Below, piece after piece: positions 1-8,613 of a DNA stretch of 64,000 nt (positions within the stretch are counted from its first letter, which is position 1; each line of letters opens with the position of its first letter). Location of the stretch: contig CBDCPM010000004.1 in NCBI GenBank assembly GCA_965220265.1, forward strand, positions 2,976,001 to 3,040,000. The letters run 5' to 3'. Source of the DNA: Bin87 sp965220265. Its GTDB lineage: Bacteria; Chloroflexota; Dehalococcoidia; Lucifugimonadales; UBA3495. Position numbers and translations under genes: made by a program. The notes under the pieces were generated by a model. It worked only from the letters and a program-made list of their open reading frames with translations, did not search any database and was not told where the DNA came from.

Positions 1-637
1 AGCCGACCCAGATTCCCATGATCGGCCTGCCCTCCACTTCGACCTCCCGGCTGAACGTCACGGCGAACTCGATGGTCTCCTTCAGACCGTAGGTGTTCCC
101 CGCGGCAGGTCGCGAAATTATGTCGATGCCGGTCACGCGCGCTTCGTTGTCCACGATGGTGATATCGCATCGGTTGTCCCTTTGCGGATCATCCAGATCC
201 TTCACATTGTCGCGCGGCGTGAAACTCAGGATGAACGATTCTTCTCCTTCCAGGCGGTCGTCTTCGTAGGTGCTGATGGTTCGTGCCATACGGTTAGCGC
301 GACGCTCAGCGTCGGTGCTGACCTGCCAGTCTCCGTCGAGATGAGGGTAATCGAATCCGTGTGCGCTGTACGCGTCGGTATGCCAATACGCTCCGAAATT
401 GTACTGCTCGTGACCATTCAGGTCCGTGCGCACCAGGTACACCTTTAGTGAACCGCCCTCTTCGACGTGCGTCTTGGGACAGTCCAGGTACAGCTTGGGA
501 CTGGGTCGGTCATCGTGGTGCGCCGCGACTGGCGCGACGTTGGGGATGCCGGAAAGGATTGCCACAGCGGTTAGAGCCAGCGTGAGCGCCGCCAGCCTGA
601 GGATTCGGGATCCCGCACGCATTTGTCGCCTGTCCAT
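1..637 (-). CDS. Secreted protein with Calx-beta-like and adhesin-type repeats (C-terminus outside window)
   Basis: An open frame enters from the left edge and starts at 637 (ATG), with a GGAGGA ribosome site about 7 nt upstream; 212 codons are visible and no stop is reached. Residues 1-40 form a signal peptide: basic start (MDRRQMRAGSR), a hydrophobic core, and a likely cut after PVAAH. Then comes a Calx-beta-like segment (EEGGSLKVYLVR ... ESFILSF ... CDITIVDNEA). Next begins a repeat of the type ITGVxIxSxPAxGxTYxxxExIxxxVTF (here VTGIDIISRPAAGNTYGLKE), which recurs in large secreted proteins of Chloroflexota. Seen: signal peptide and motifs. Inferred: an exported, multi-repeat surface or extracellular protein. 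Its specific role is unknown. The domain assignment is by eye and the full length lies beyond the window. Confidence 0.8.
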   Translation of the reverse strand, partial: MDRRQMRAGSRILRLAALTLALTAVAILSGIPNVAPVAAHHDDRPSPKLYLDCPKTHVEEGGSLKVYLVRTDLNGHEQYNFGAYWHTDAYSAHGFDYPHLDGDWQVSTDAERRANRMARTISTYEDDRLEGEESFILSFTPRDNVKDLDDPQRDNRCDITIVDNEARVTGIDIISRPAAGNTYGLKETIEFAVTFSREVEVEGRPIMGIWVG

Positions 638-1083
638 TGTCGCTTCCTCCGCGTTGGTCGCCCGTCGGCGCGTGTCGGTCTATCTGCGCGTGAGTGCGGC
701 CAGGATCGCCGCGGTGGAGACCATGAGTAAAACCCGTTTCCAACGACGCTGGCGATGGCCTGATTATTTCATCATGAACTGATTTCAGTCCGGAATGCGT
801 AATAAACACGCGCATCTGTACGATATATTCGAACTCTAGGACACAAACAACGAAAGGTCTGTGCAATTCCGAAAATGCACACGACGGGCAGTGGACTTAC
901 AACACAAAACGGGCGGCGCCTTCGCACCGTCCGCCAACTAACTGCCAGGGGCGAATACCCTTACATCTGATTAAGGATCCCAGTTCTCCTCAATGGATCG
1001 GAATACGCGGGCAAAATGGCCCTTCTGGCCAAAATGATCCGTGATGGGGTGTCTAATTCAGCACAGCCCGGAACCTCCCGCAG
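638..1083. other. Intergenic spacer, no gene seen
   Basis: This spacer lies upstream of the secreted-protein gene (leftwards) and beyond the stop of the CoA-transferase. The short frames crossing it look like shadows: no ribosome site and no recognisable protein. It must hold the promoter of the leftward gene, but I cannot point to a convincing -35/-10 pair. Confidence 0.5.
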
Positions 1084-2313
1084 CTACCCCGCTCCAATCG
1101 TCTTCCCCTCAACCAACCCCTCGATCTCCGCCGCGCTGTACCCGTGCTCGGCCAATATCTCCCGGCTGTGTTGCCCCAGCGCCGGCCCCCGGGTGCGTAT
1201 GCTGCCCGGTGTCGCCGAAAGCTTCACCGGAACCCCGATGTGGTTCAGCTCGCCCAGCTCCGGATCGTTCAGCGTGACCTTCATGTCTCGCGCCAGCACC
1301 TGCTCGTCGCTGTAAACCTGCTCCATGTCGTAGATCGGCCCCGCCACCACGCCGGCCGACTCCAGCAGTTCCATCCAGTGCGCCGTGGTGTGCTCGGCCA
1401 GAATACCTTCCAGCAGCTCGGCCAGCTCCACCTCCTGCGCCTTGCGGTCGTTGGGTTCAAGGTACCGCTCGTCCTCGATCAGCGCCTCCTGCCCGATGGC
1501 CCGGCAGAACTGCTCCCACGTCGGCTGGGAGGCCGCCCCGATGTTGATGTAACCGTCGCTGGTCCGCAGCGCCTGGTACGGCGCGTTCACCCGGTGCGCC
1601 GACCCCAGCGGCCCTGGTATTTCCCCGTTGGCGAAATACTCGGACGACTCCCACACCGTGAACGCGATTCCCGCCTCCAGCAACGACCCGTCCACCTGCT
1701 GGCCCTGACCGGTTTGCTGCGCGTGGATGTACGCCGCCAGGATGCCGAAAGCGGTGAAGCTGCCGGCGCCGATGTCCGTGATGGGCGCGCCCACCTTGGC
1801 TGGCGGCCCTCCCGGGAAGCCCGTGACCGACATCAGCCCGCTCATCCCCTGCGCCACCAGGTCGAACCCGCCCCGATTGCGATACGGGCCGGTTCCGCCG
1901 AACCCCGATATGCTGGCGTACACCAGCCTGGGGTTGATTTCCGCCAGCGCCTCGTATCCCAGGCCCAACCGGTCCATCACGCCCGGCCGGAAGTTCTCCG
2001 CCACGATGTCAGCCGTCTCCGTCATCCGCCGGAACACCGCCTTGCCCTCGTCGGAGCGCAAGTCCAGGGCGATGCTGCGCTTGTTGCGGTTGAGCGCGAG
2101 GAAACCGCCGGCGATGTCGTTGGTCAGGCGCGAACCCATCCGCCTGGTGTCGTCGCCGGTACCGGGCCGCTCGATCTTGATGACATTGGCGCCCATGTCG
2201 GCCAGCAGCATGGTGCACATCGGGCCGGCCATGATCTGCGTCAGGTCCAGCACCTTGACGCCGACTAGCGGGCCGGGTGGGTGGCTGTTCGTAATGTGGT
2301 TGGTCTGGGTCAT
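1084..2313 (-). CDS. Family III CoA-transferase (CaiB/BaiF/Frc family)
   Basis: Moves CoA between an acyl-CoA donor and a free carboxylic acid; the substrate cannot be read from sequence. The 409-residue product matches the usual length of about 400. Typical family features are the N-terminal GVKVLDLTQIMAGP, LADMGANVIKIERP, the NRNKRSIALDL stretch, and a predicted catalytic aspartate near residue 180 (PITDIGAG, aligned with Asp169 of formyl-CoA transferase). I chose the start at 2313 because AGGTGAG sits just upstream and the family's conserved start follows about 17 residues later; an ATG at 2379 would add an unconserved tail. It stands alone, transcribed away from the downstream methyltransferase gene. 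Second gene of this family in the window: the fused one at 55113-57587. Confidence 0.9.
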   Translation of the reverse strand: MTQTNHITNSHPPGPLVGVKVLDLTQIMAGPMCTMLLADMGANVIKIERPGTGDDTRRMGSRLTNDIAGGFLALNRNKRSIALDLRSDEGKAVFRRMTETADIVAENFRPGVMDRLGLGYEALAEINPRLVYASISGFGGTGPYRNRGGFDLVAQGMSGLMSVTGFPGGPPAKVGAPITDIGAGSFTAFGILAAYIHAQQTGQGQQVDGSLLEAGIAFTVWESSEYFANGEIPGPLGSAHRVNAPYQALRTSDGYINIGAASQPTWEQFCRAIGQEALIEDERYLEPNDRKAQEVELAELLEGILAEHTTAHWMELLESAGVVAGPIYDMEQVYSDEQVLARDMKVTLNDPELGELNHIGVPVKLSATPGSIRTRGPALGQHSREILAEHGYSAAEIEGLVEGKTIGAG

Positions 2314-2373
2314 TGCTCTCACCTGGTGAACGTCGGGTTTGAAAGCCCTCATGGGTACCCACTTTGCCAAACC

Positions 2374-2407
2374 TGTCATTGCGAGCGAAACGTAGCAATC
2401 TCATCGG
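2374..2407. repeat. Single copy of the dispersed TCATTGCGAGCG repeat
   Basis: Reads TGTCATTGCGAGCGAAACG followed by TAGCAATCTCATCGG. This is a diverged copy of the element that recurs at 22514, 25297, 26971, 31657 and 40231 and forms the tandem arrays at 24-28 kb. It lies in the spacer between two divergent genes. Confidence 0.75.
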
Positions 2408-2521
2408 GGCAAAAATGGTCGCCACATTGCTGCGCTCCTGGCGAGGACAAACAAGGTACGTGTGAGTTTGACGGCTTCCTTGGCCTCACGGGATAATGCG
2501 GCCTCGCATCGGAGGCACGGG

Positions 2522-3394
2522 ATGGGCGAGATTATACTCGGCGACAATTTGGATGTCCTGCGGACGCTGTCCGACCGCGCGTTCCAGTTGATCTACGTCG
2601 ACCCTCCTTTCAACACCGGCAAGTCCCAGTCACGCACCCGCATCAAGGTCACGCCCGATCCTGACGGCGACCGCACCGGTTTCCAGGGCCGCCGCTACCG
2701 CACCCAGGTCGTTGGCTCCAGCGAATATCCCGACATCTTCGACGACTACATCGGGTTCCTCCGCCCGCGCATGGAAGAAGCGTACCGGGTGCTGGATGAC
2801 CACGGCAGCCTCTTCTTCCACGTCGACTACCGCGAGGTCCACTACTGCAAGGTGATGCTGGACGAGGTTTTCGGGCGCGAGTCCTTCATCAACGAGATCA
2901 TCTGGGCCTACGACTACGGCGGCCGCCCCAAAACCCGCTGGCCCGCCAAGCACGACAACATCCTCTGGTACGCCAAGAATCCGAGCAACTACACCTTCAA
3001 CTACGACGCCATCGACCGCATCCCCTACATGGCCCCCGGCTTGGTCGGCCCCGAGAAGGCCGCCCGCGGCAAGACGCCGACCGACGTCTGGTGGCACACC
3101 ATCGTCACCGGCAAGGAGAAGACCGGCTACTCCACCCAGAAACCCCTGGCCATCGTCAGCCGCATTGTCCGCGTCCACTCCAATCCCGGCGACCATCTGC
3201 TGGATTTCTTCGCCGGTAGCGGCACCCTCGGCGAAGCCGCTGGCCTGGAAGGCCGTGAGTTCACGTTGATTGACGATAATCCGGAAGCGGTGCAACTGAT
3301 GCAGCAGCGACTGGGGCGTTATCATGTCCCCAAGACCGGTATCGATCACGATAAAGCCACGCCGGATACCACCATCGGGAGTGCAGCCCATTGA
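2522..3394 (+). CDS. Beta-class DNA adenine/cytosine-N4 methyltransferase, orphan
   Basis: Methylates an exocyclic amino group in DNA using S-adenosylmethionine. The catalytic motif IV is VDPPF at residues 26-30, near the N-terminus, while the SAM-binding motif I (FFAGSGT) is at about residues 229-235, preceded by the motif X signature STQKP. This order, IV first and I last, is the beta arrangement. I chose the ATG at 2522 because GGAGG is 6 nt upstream; the 20 extra residues of a longer frame are not family-like. The product is 290 aa. No endonuclease gene adjoins, so it may be a solitary methyltransferase with an epigenetic or anti-restriction role (inference). Its stop overlaps the start of the next gene, so the two may be translated together. 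It resembles the N-terminal part of the larger enzyme at 22591-24234. Confidence 0.88.
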   Translation: MGEIILGDNLDVLRTLSDRAFQLIYVDPPFNTGKSQSRTRIKVTPDPDGDRTGFQGRRYRTQVVGSSEYPDIFDDYIGFLRPRMEEAYRVLDDHGSLFFHVDYREVHYCKVMLDEVFGRESFINEIIWAYDYGGRPKTRWPAKHDNILWYAKNPSNYTFNYDAIDRIPYMAPGLVGPEKAARGKTPTDVWWHTIVTGKEKTGYSTQKPLAIVSRIVRVHSNPGDHLLDFFAGSGTLGEAAGLEGREFTLIDDNPEAVQLMQQRLGRYHVPKTGIDHDKATPDTTIGSAAH

Positions 3395-4851
3395 TAACCA
3401 ACAGCCGCACCAAGCAGGATGCCGACTATATCTTCCACGAACTCACCCGCTCCATCTGTCCCGAATGCAAGGCGGTCATAGACGCCCAGATAATCATCCG
3501 CGATAACAAGGTCTACATGCGGAAACGCTGCCCCGAGCACGGCTGGTTCGAGGGCATCATCAGCTCCGACGCCGAGATGTACGTCGGCAGCGTCCGTTTC
3601 AACAAGCCCGGCACGATCCCGCTGGAATTCAGCACCGCGGTCAAGGACGGCTGCCCGCTGGACTGCGGCCTGTGCCCCGAGCACAAGCAGCACATCTGCC
3701 TGGCCCTCATCGAGGTCAACACCGCCTGCAACCTCAACTGCCCCGTCTGCTTCGCCAACGCCGGCGTCGGCTACAGCCTGACGCTGGAGCAGGTGGAGTC
3801 CATGCTCGACCGCTTCGTGGAGATCGAAGGCGACCCCGAGGTCGTCCAGTTCAGCGGCGGCGAGCCCACCATCCATCCGCAGCTTCCCGAGATGATCCAG
3901 GCCGCCAAGGACCGGGGCATTCGCCAGGTGATGATCAATACCAACGGTGTCCGGCTGGCCCGCGACGACCGCTTCCTCGCCCAGATGGCCGCCCTGGATC
4001 CGGTGGTGTATTTCCAATTCGACGGCCTGCGCGAGGAGACCTACCTGACCATCCGAGGCGAGCCCCTGCTGGACACCAAAATGCGCGCCCTCGACCGCCT
4101 GGCTGAAGCCGGCATGACCGCCGTGCTGGTCGCCGCCATCGAGCGCGACGTGAACACCGGCGAGGCGGGCGGCATCATCGAGTTCGGCCTGAAGCACCCG
4201 GCGGTGCACGGCGTCGTGTTCCAGCCCGTCACCCACGTCGGCCGGCACATCGAGTTCGATCCGATGACTCGAGTCACCATTCCCGACATCATCCACGGCA
4301 TCGTCGACCAGACCGACGGACGGTTTGTGCTGGAAGACTTCGTTCCGGTTCCCTGTTGCTTCCCCACCTGCCAGGTCAACTCCTACCTCTTCGTCGACGG
4401 CGACACGGTCACGCCGTTGCCCCGCCTCCTGGACATCGACCGGTACCTGGACTACATCACCAACCGCGCCTTGCCCAAGCCTCCCAACGCCGCCGACATC
4501 CAGACTGCACTGGAGGGCCTTTGGTCTGCCTCCGCGGTGGCAGGAACCGAAAAGACCGCCGGCCAGTTCGAGTGCGCCTGTGGACCCGGCCTAGACCTCC
4601 CCTACGAGATCAATCACCTCAAGGACCACGTCTTCCAAATCGCCATCAAGGACTTCCTGGACGCCTGGACCTTCAACGTCAAGCAGGTGATGAAGTGCTG
4701 CGTCGGCATCCTCACGCCCGACGGGCGCGCCATCCCGTTCTGCGCCTACAACTCCGTCGGCTACCGCGAGCAGATCCGCGAGCAACTGGCGTTGGAACAG
4801 GGCCGGGAGAAAATACTCTCCGTCTCCCGAAACCGGCAAGACCAGGTGTAA
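3391..4851 (+). CDS. Radical SAM protein of the tetraether-synthase/MJ0619 type
   Basis: The radical SAM cluster motif C-x3-C-x2-C is CNLNCPVC (Cys113, 117, 120), followed by SGGEPT at 155-160 and NTNGVRLA. Ahead of the core are a cysteine-rich knuckle (CPEC at 23-26, RCPEHG at 46-51) and a second set (CPLDCGLCPEH, then HIC). More cysteines follow near the C-terminus (CACGPG, KCCVG). This layout, and the length of 486 aa, match archaeal Tes/MJ0619-like enzymes, which couple lipid tails or methylate pterins. Bacterial homologues are of uncertain function. The start is TTG at 3391, inside the stop of the previous gene (TTGA); no ATG fits. Followed 12 nt later by a methyltransferase and then a PlsY-like acyltransferase, which suggests lipid modification (inference). 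Confidence 0.82.
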   Translation: MITNSRTKQDADYIFHELTRSICPECKAVIDAQIIIRDNKVYMRKRCPEHGWFEGIISSDAEMYVGSVRFNKPGTIPLEFSTAVKDGCPLDCGLCPEHKQHICLALIEVNTACNLNCPVCFANAGVGYSLTLEQVESMLDRFVEIEGDPEVVQFSGGEPTIHPQLPEMIQAAKDRGIRQVMINTNGVRLARDDRFLAQMAALDPVVYFQFDGLREETYLTIRGEPLLDTKMRALDRLAEAGMTAVLVAAIERDVNTGEAGGIIEFGLKHPAVHGVVFQPVTHVGRHIEFDPMTRVTIPDIIHGIVDQTDGRFVLEDFVPVPCCFPTCQVNSYLFVDGDTVTPLPRLLDIDRYLDYITNRALPKPPNAADIQTALEGLWSASAVAGTEKTAGQFECACGPGLDLPYEINHLKDHVFQIAIKDFLDAWTFNVKQVMKCCVGILTPDGRAIPFCAYNSVGYREQIREQLALEQGREKILSVSRNRQDQV

Positions 4852-4863
4852 TCGCAACGGCCG

Positions 4864-5655
4864 ATGCTCGACACCTACACCGCCAAGATCTGTTGCGCCG
4901 ATCTCTATTCATCAGAACTGGCCCGCCTCATCCTGGGCGACAGCCTGCATCCGGGCGGCCTGCGCGCCACCAACCGCCTGGGCCGCGCCATGGGGTTGCA
5001 GGCCGGCTGGCGCGTGCTGGACCTCGCCTGCGGTCTGGGCACCAGCGCAACGGCCATCTCGAGGGTTTTCCGTTGTCATGTCACCGGCCTCGAACTGGGA
5101 GCGGAGGCGTCGATGTCGTCGCGGCAGCGCGCCCTGGATCAGCCCGTCCCTGCCGACGTCGCTTTCGTGCGCGGCGACGCGGAATTGCCGCCCTTTCGCG
5201 ATGGCGCATTCGACGCGGTCATCATTGAGTGCGCCACCAGCCTCTTCGTGGACAAGGCCGCCGCCATCGCCCGGGTGCGCCGCCTGCTCCGGTCCCGGGG
5301 CGTCGTCGGCATCTCCGATGTAACCGTCGAGCCAGGCAGCCTGCCGCCCGAACTGGACAGCGCCGTCGGCATGATGCTCTGCCTCACCGATGCCCTGCCC
5401 GCCGAAGGCTATCAGAGTCTGCTGGATCAGGCCGGTTTCGTCACGGGAGATCCCGAGGACCTATCACACGAGGTGCTGTCGCTCTTGGCCGGTTTGCGGG
5501 CCAAGCTGGCCCTGGGCAGTAGCGCCGCCACTGCCTCCACCGAACTCTCTACAGACTTGGCCGAGTCTGCCCCCGACCTGCTGAACAGAGTCGAGATGTC
5601 GGTGTCCCAGGGACAAATCGGTTACTGGCTTTACGTCGGCCGCAACCCCGGCTGA
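4864..5655 (+). CDS. Class I SAM-dependent methyltransferase
   Basis: A 263-aa soluble protein with a Rossmann SAM-binding motif, VLDLACGLGTSA at about residues 57-68, an acidic strand-2 end (GLELG), a GDAELPPF segment (motif II type) and DAVIIECA. It belongs to the broad Methyltransf_11/UbiE-like group; the substrate cannot be told. The N-terminal stretch MLDTYTAKICCADLY contains paired cysteines and resembles methyltransferases found beside metal or lipid genes. It starts 12 nt after the radical SAM gene and 55 nt before the PlsY-like gene, so the three are probably one transcript. Inference: it may act on the product of the radical SAM enzyme. Only the methyltransferase fold is well supported. 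Confidence 0.82.
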   Translation: MLDTYTAKICCADLYSSELARLILGDSLHPGGLRATNRLGRAMGLQAGWRVLDLACGLGTSATAISRVFRCHVTGLELGAEASMSSRQRALDQPVPADVAFVRGDAELPPFRDGAFDAVIIECATSLFVDKAAAIARVRRLLRSRGVVGISDVTVEPGSLPPELDSAVGMMLCLTDALPAEGYQSLLDQAGFVTGDPEDLSHEVLSLLAGLRAKLALGSSAATASTELSTDLAESAPDLLNRVEMSVSQGQIGYWLYVGRNPG

Positions 5656-5710
5656 GCGCCGACTGCTGTGCTATCATCTCCGCAATCCCAGCTGGACAGT
5701 TCCCTACTCG

Positions 5711-6451
5711 ATGTTTCTCGATCAACTCCTACCGCTGATCCCCCGTGTACTTGCGGCGGCTCTGGTCGGATACCTGCTGGGCGGCATCCCTTTCGCATAT
5801 CTGGTGGCCCGCCTCAAGGGCATTGACATTTTTGCCACCGGGAGCCGTCGCGCCGGCGCCGCCAACGTGTTCTGGCAGGTGGGTCGCCGACGCGGAATGC
5901 TGGTGTTCGCTTGCGATGTAGTCAAGGGGGCATTGGCCGTGGTGGTGGCCTGGATGCTGGGCGTACCCGAGCTGGCAGCCATGGTCGCGGGAGCGGCCGC
6001 TATCGCCGGTCACTGGAAGAGCATATTCACCGGATTTAAGGGCGGAGATGGCATGGTCGTGCTGGTCGGCGTGTCCTTGGCCTATCTCAGCTGGTACATA
6101 CTTATCGGCATCGCCGTCGGCATCGTGACGGTACTGCTCTTCCGCCGGTCGGTGTTTCGCTCCTCAATAGGCATTTTCCTGGGCTACGGCGCGATGCTTG
6201 CGTTGAACCCCATGCACGGAGAGAACTGGGCCGTCATGTTCGGTTTGACCGCCCTCGCCATGGTTGTCGTCACCCACAACATCCTGACCCACGCGGATCA
6301 CCGACCCGACAAGGTTGCGGCGATCGATCCCGACCTTCTCATCGAAGACAGGCCTGAAGTCTTAGGCGAAGCGGCACGCCTCAGTGAAGAGGCAATACTC
6401 CTCGACGTTCTCCCGCCCGACGACGAGAGCGAATCCAAGCGCCCCACGTAA
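5711..6451 (+). CDS. PlsY-like glycerol-3-phosphate acyltransferase (divergent motifs)
   Basis: An integral membrane protein of 246 aa. PlsY transfers an acyl group from acyl phosphate to glycerol-3-phosphate, the first step of phospholipid synthesis. Motif 1 is present (GGIPFAYLVA, 24-33). Motif 2, normally GSGNPGATN, reads GSRRAGAAN here (44-52). Motif 3, normally GHxxPxFxxFKGGKG, reads GHWKSIFTGFKGGDG (100-114), so the conserved proline and second lysine are replaced. Several hydrophobic segments follow, then a hydrophilic C-terminal tail of about 45 residues rich in acidic residues, longer than usual PlsY (about 200 aa). It may be a paralogue with altered substrate. Its position after the radical SAM and methyltransferase genes fits a lipid function. 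Family is clear; activity is uncertain. Confidence 0.8.
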   Translation: MFLDQLLPLIPRVLAAALVGYLLGGIPFAYLVARLKGIDIFATGSRRAGAANVFWQVGRRRGMLVFACDVVKGALAVVVAWMLGVPELAAMVAGAAAIAGHWKSIFTGFKGGDGMVVLVGVSLAYLSWYILIGIAVGIVTVLLFRRSVFRSSIGIFLGYGAMLALNPMHGENWAVMFGLTALAMVVVTHNILTHADHRPDKVAAIDPDLLIEDRPEVLGEAARLSEEAILLDVLPPDDESESKRPT

Positions 6452-6648
6452 ATCAGCGCCTGGCTTCATTTAACCCCGTTCGCTTTTGCTCTGGGGCTAC
6501 CTAGCCGATTTACCCTGCGCCACAACGATATTCGCATCATGAGACCGTTTGGCAACCAGATCCGTCCAGTTGGCTCGCAGGAGCATCGCTGCATTTGCTC
6601 CGGAAGTGGTTCCGAAATACCGATTAGGTACCAGCAATACCCCGTGAA

Positions 6649-7833
6649 CTAGTTTTGGTTCCGTTCATCCCGGATACGTGACAGGTCCAGTACCCACCCC
6701 AGCATCTCATCAGACTCCGCCTCCGCGTATAAGCCGGGCTGAAGCCGCACCGCCTCCGACAACTGCTCTGCGCACTTGGGAATGTCTCCCTGGTCGGCGA
6801 ATAGCCGCGCCGCGTTGTAGTATGCAGCGGCAAAATCCGGTACCGCCTTCTGGGCTTCTAGGTAGTCGGCCAACGCCGCATTGGTGTCGCCCAGGCTTTC
6901 CTGCGCCGCCCCGCGGTTGCTCAATACCTCGGCGAATTCAGGCCGAATCCGCAGCGCCGCATCGTAATCGGCAATGGCCTCGACATACTTTCCCTGGGCG
7001 TCGTAAGCCAACCCCCGATTGTTGATCGCTTCCACGTCTTCAGGGCGCAGTTCTATAGCGGCAGTGTAATTGGTCACCGCGTCGCCGAACCGACCCAACC
7101 GGTAACAGACGCGAGCCTTGTTGAACCGCGCGTCAGCGTTGTCGGGATTGTACTTGAGCGCGTCGTCATAGTCCGCTACCGCTCCCCAGCCGTCTCCAAG
7201 TTCGTCCCGCGCCACACCCCGGTTCAGGTACGCATTCGAAATATCGGGGCGGAGGGCCACTACTGCGTCAAAAGCCGCAATGGCATCCACGTATCTGCCC
7301 AGGTTGTTGAATACGATCCCCTGATTGTAGTAGGCCTGCAGGTACACCGGGTTCAGGCTGATGGCCTCCGCATAGTCCTCCAGGGCCCCGGTCGGGTCGC
7401 CAACGTCGTCTTTAGCGTTGCCCCGCTGGTAGTACGCCGGCGCCGAATAGCGGTCAAGTTCCAGCGCGGCGCTGAGGGCGTTTACCGCTTCTTCCGGCCT
7501 TCTTTGCCGCTGGCAAGTTACACCCAGGTTGAATCTGACCGCGAAGTCGTCGGGACGCTGCGCGATCATACCTTGGAATACGGCGTACGCTTCCGTGTAA
7601 CGCCCAATGGCGAAGCAGCCGTTTCCAAATATCAGGCTGCTGGCGCTACGCCCATCCAGTAGCCGGGGGTCGGCCTCCGCCAACTGGTCCAGCAACGCCG
7701 CGATCTCGCCGGCGTCCTCGCCGATAAGGCGACCCCCGCGCGGCCTGGGCGTCAGCGCGGCAGACCCCAACCCATGCCATTCGAGCAAACCGGCAAGGCG
7801 GCCCAGCAGCTTGTCCGCAGTTGCGCCGTTCAT
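6649..7833 (-). CDS. Tetratricopeptide-repeat protein
   Basis: A 394-aa protein made mostly of TPR units of 34 residues with the usual pattern (for example AYYNQGIVFNNLGRYVDAI, AYLNRGVARDELGDGWGAV, AINNRGLAYDAQGKYVEAI). About nine units run from residue 70 to 370. TPR arrays are scaffolds for protein-protein contact; partner and role are unknown. No signal peptide or membrane segment is seen. I chose ATG at 7833 because the family-like sequence starts there; a frame beginning at 7968 adds a basic, low-complexity tail that overlaps the neighbouring gene. Upstream and downstream genes do not indicate a pathway. A second TPR protein lies at 14475-15488 but it has a different N-terminal domain. 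Confidence 0.85.
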   Translation of the reverse strand: MNGATADKLLGRLAGLLEWHGLGSAALTPRPRGGRLIGEDAGEIAALLDQLAEADPRLLDGRSASSLIFGNGCFAIGRYTEAYAVFQGMIAQRPDDFAVRFNLGVTCQRQRRPEEAVNALSAALELDRYSAPAYYQRGNAKDDVGDPTGALEDYAEAISLNPVYLQAYYNQGIVFNNLGRYVDAIAAFDAVVALRPDISNAYLNRGVARDELGDGWGAVADYDDALKYNPDNADARFNKARVCYRLGRFGDAVTNYTAAIELRPEDVEAINNRGLAYDAQGKYVEAIADYDAALRIRPEFAEVLSNRGAAQESLGDTNAALADYLEAQKAVPDFAAAYYNAARLFADQGDIPKCAEQLSEAVRLQPGLYAEAESDEMLGWVLDLSRIRDERNQN

Positions 7834-7888
7834 CGCGCGTCCGTAGTGTTGGCTCGCCGCCGGCTCCCGGTGAGCGCCATCAGGAACC

Positions 7889-8437
7889 CTACAGCGTCGA
7901 CACTCTTCCGCCGCCCATTTCCGGACGCAGCGCGATCTGGGCCAGCGCCAGGGCCGAGTAATAGGCAACCGTCATGGTCAGGTCGACCACACCCCGATCT
8001 CCCAAGAACCCTCGCACCGCCTCAAAGTTCTCGTCGGACACGTCCTTCTCCCGGATCATCTGCTGAACGAATCGAGCGATCGCGGCCTGCTTGCCCTCCA
8101 GGCCGTCCGGCGCTTTCCACGTCCGAATGCCCTCTATGGCCTCGGCGCTCACGCCGGCGTTGGCGGCGGCCACGGAGTGCCCCGTCCACTCGATGCCGGA
8201 GTCCCACTCCCGCGACACCAGGATGATCGCCAGCTCCTTGAGGTCGTCGGGCATTGCCGACTGGAATCGCAGCGTGGCGCCCATGGATGTGAGGTAGCCG
8301 GCGGCCTGCGGACTGTGCAGCAGGGCCCTGAACTGCAGGCCCACGTCCGCCGCTCCCCGGTCCTCCCGGATCCGGTCGTAGATAACCTGGCCGTCCGTGT
8401 CCAACTCTTCCCGTGCGACGTAAGGAACCCGTGCCAT
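7889..8437 (-). CDS. Carboxymuconolactone-decarboxylase-like (AhpD-like fold) protein
   Basis: A 182-aa soluble protein with the CMD-family core: LKELAIILVSREWDSGIEW followed by TGHSVAAANAGVSAEAIEGI, and a second helical half ending VVDLTMTVAYYSALALAQ. The redox CxxC of AhpD peroxidase partners is absent (the equivalent stretch is WDSGIEW), so the decarboxylase-like branch is more likely than the thiol-redox branch. Start at 8437 is set by GGAGGG 8 nt upstream; a longer frame from 8614 runs back into the divergent gene. It is transcribed divergently from the MFS transporter gene, and the two may share a regulatory region of about 175 bp. Substrate unknown. Confidence 0.82.
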   Translation of the reverse strand: MARVPYVAREELDTDGQVIYDRIREDRGAADVGLQFRALLHSPQAAGYLTSMGATLRFQSAMPDDLKELAIILVSREWDSGIEWTGHSVAAANAGVSAEAIEGIRTWKAPDGLEGKQAAIARFVQQMIREKDVSDENFEAVRGFLGDRGVVDLTMTVAYYSALALAQIALRPEMGGGRVSTL

Positions 8438-8613
8438 CTCGAAACCCTCCGGCTCAAACTGGCAACCAGCATACCATAGGCGGAATCGCGTCCGGCGTCG
8501 CCGCGGCGGGCACGACGGTTGCGCGCCGTCTGCTGTGCATCTACTATTGCGCCAGCCCTGCCCGCGCGGCAAGCACGGGCGGCTCACTCGTTGAGGCATG
8601 GTCGGCCACTGCA

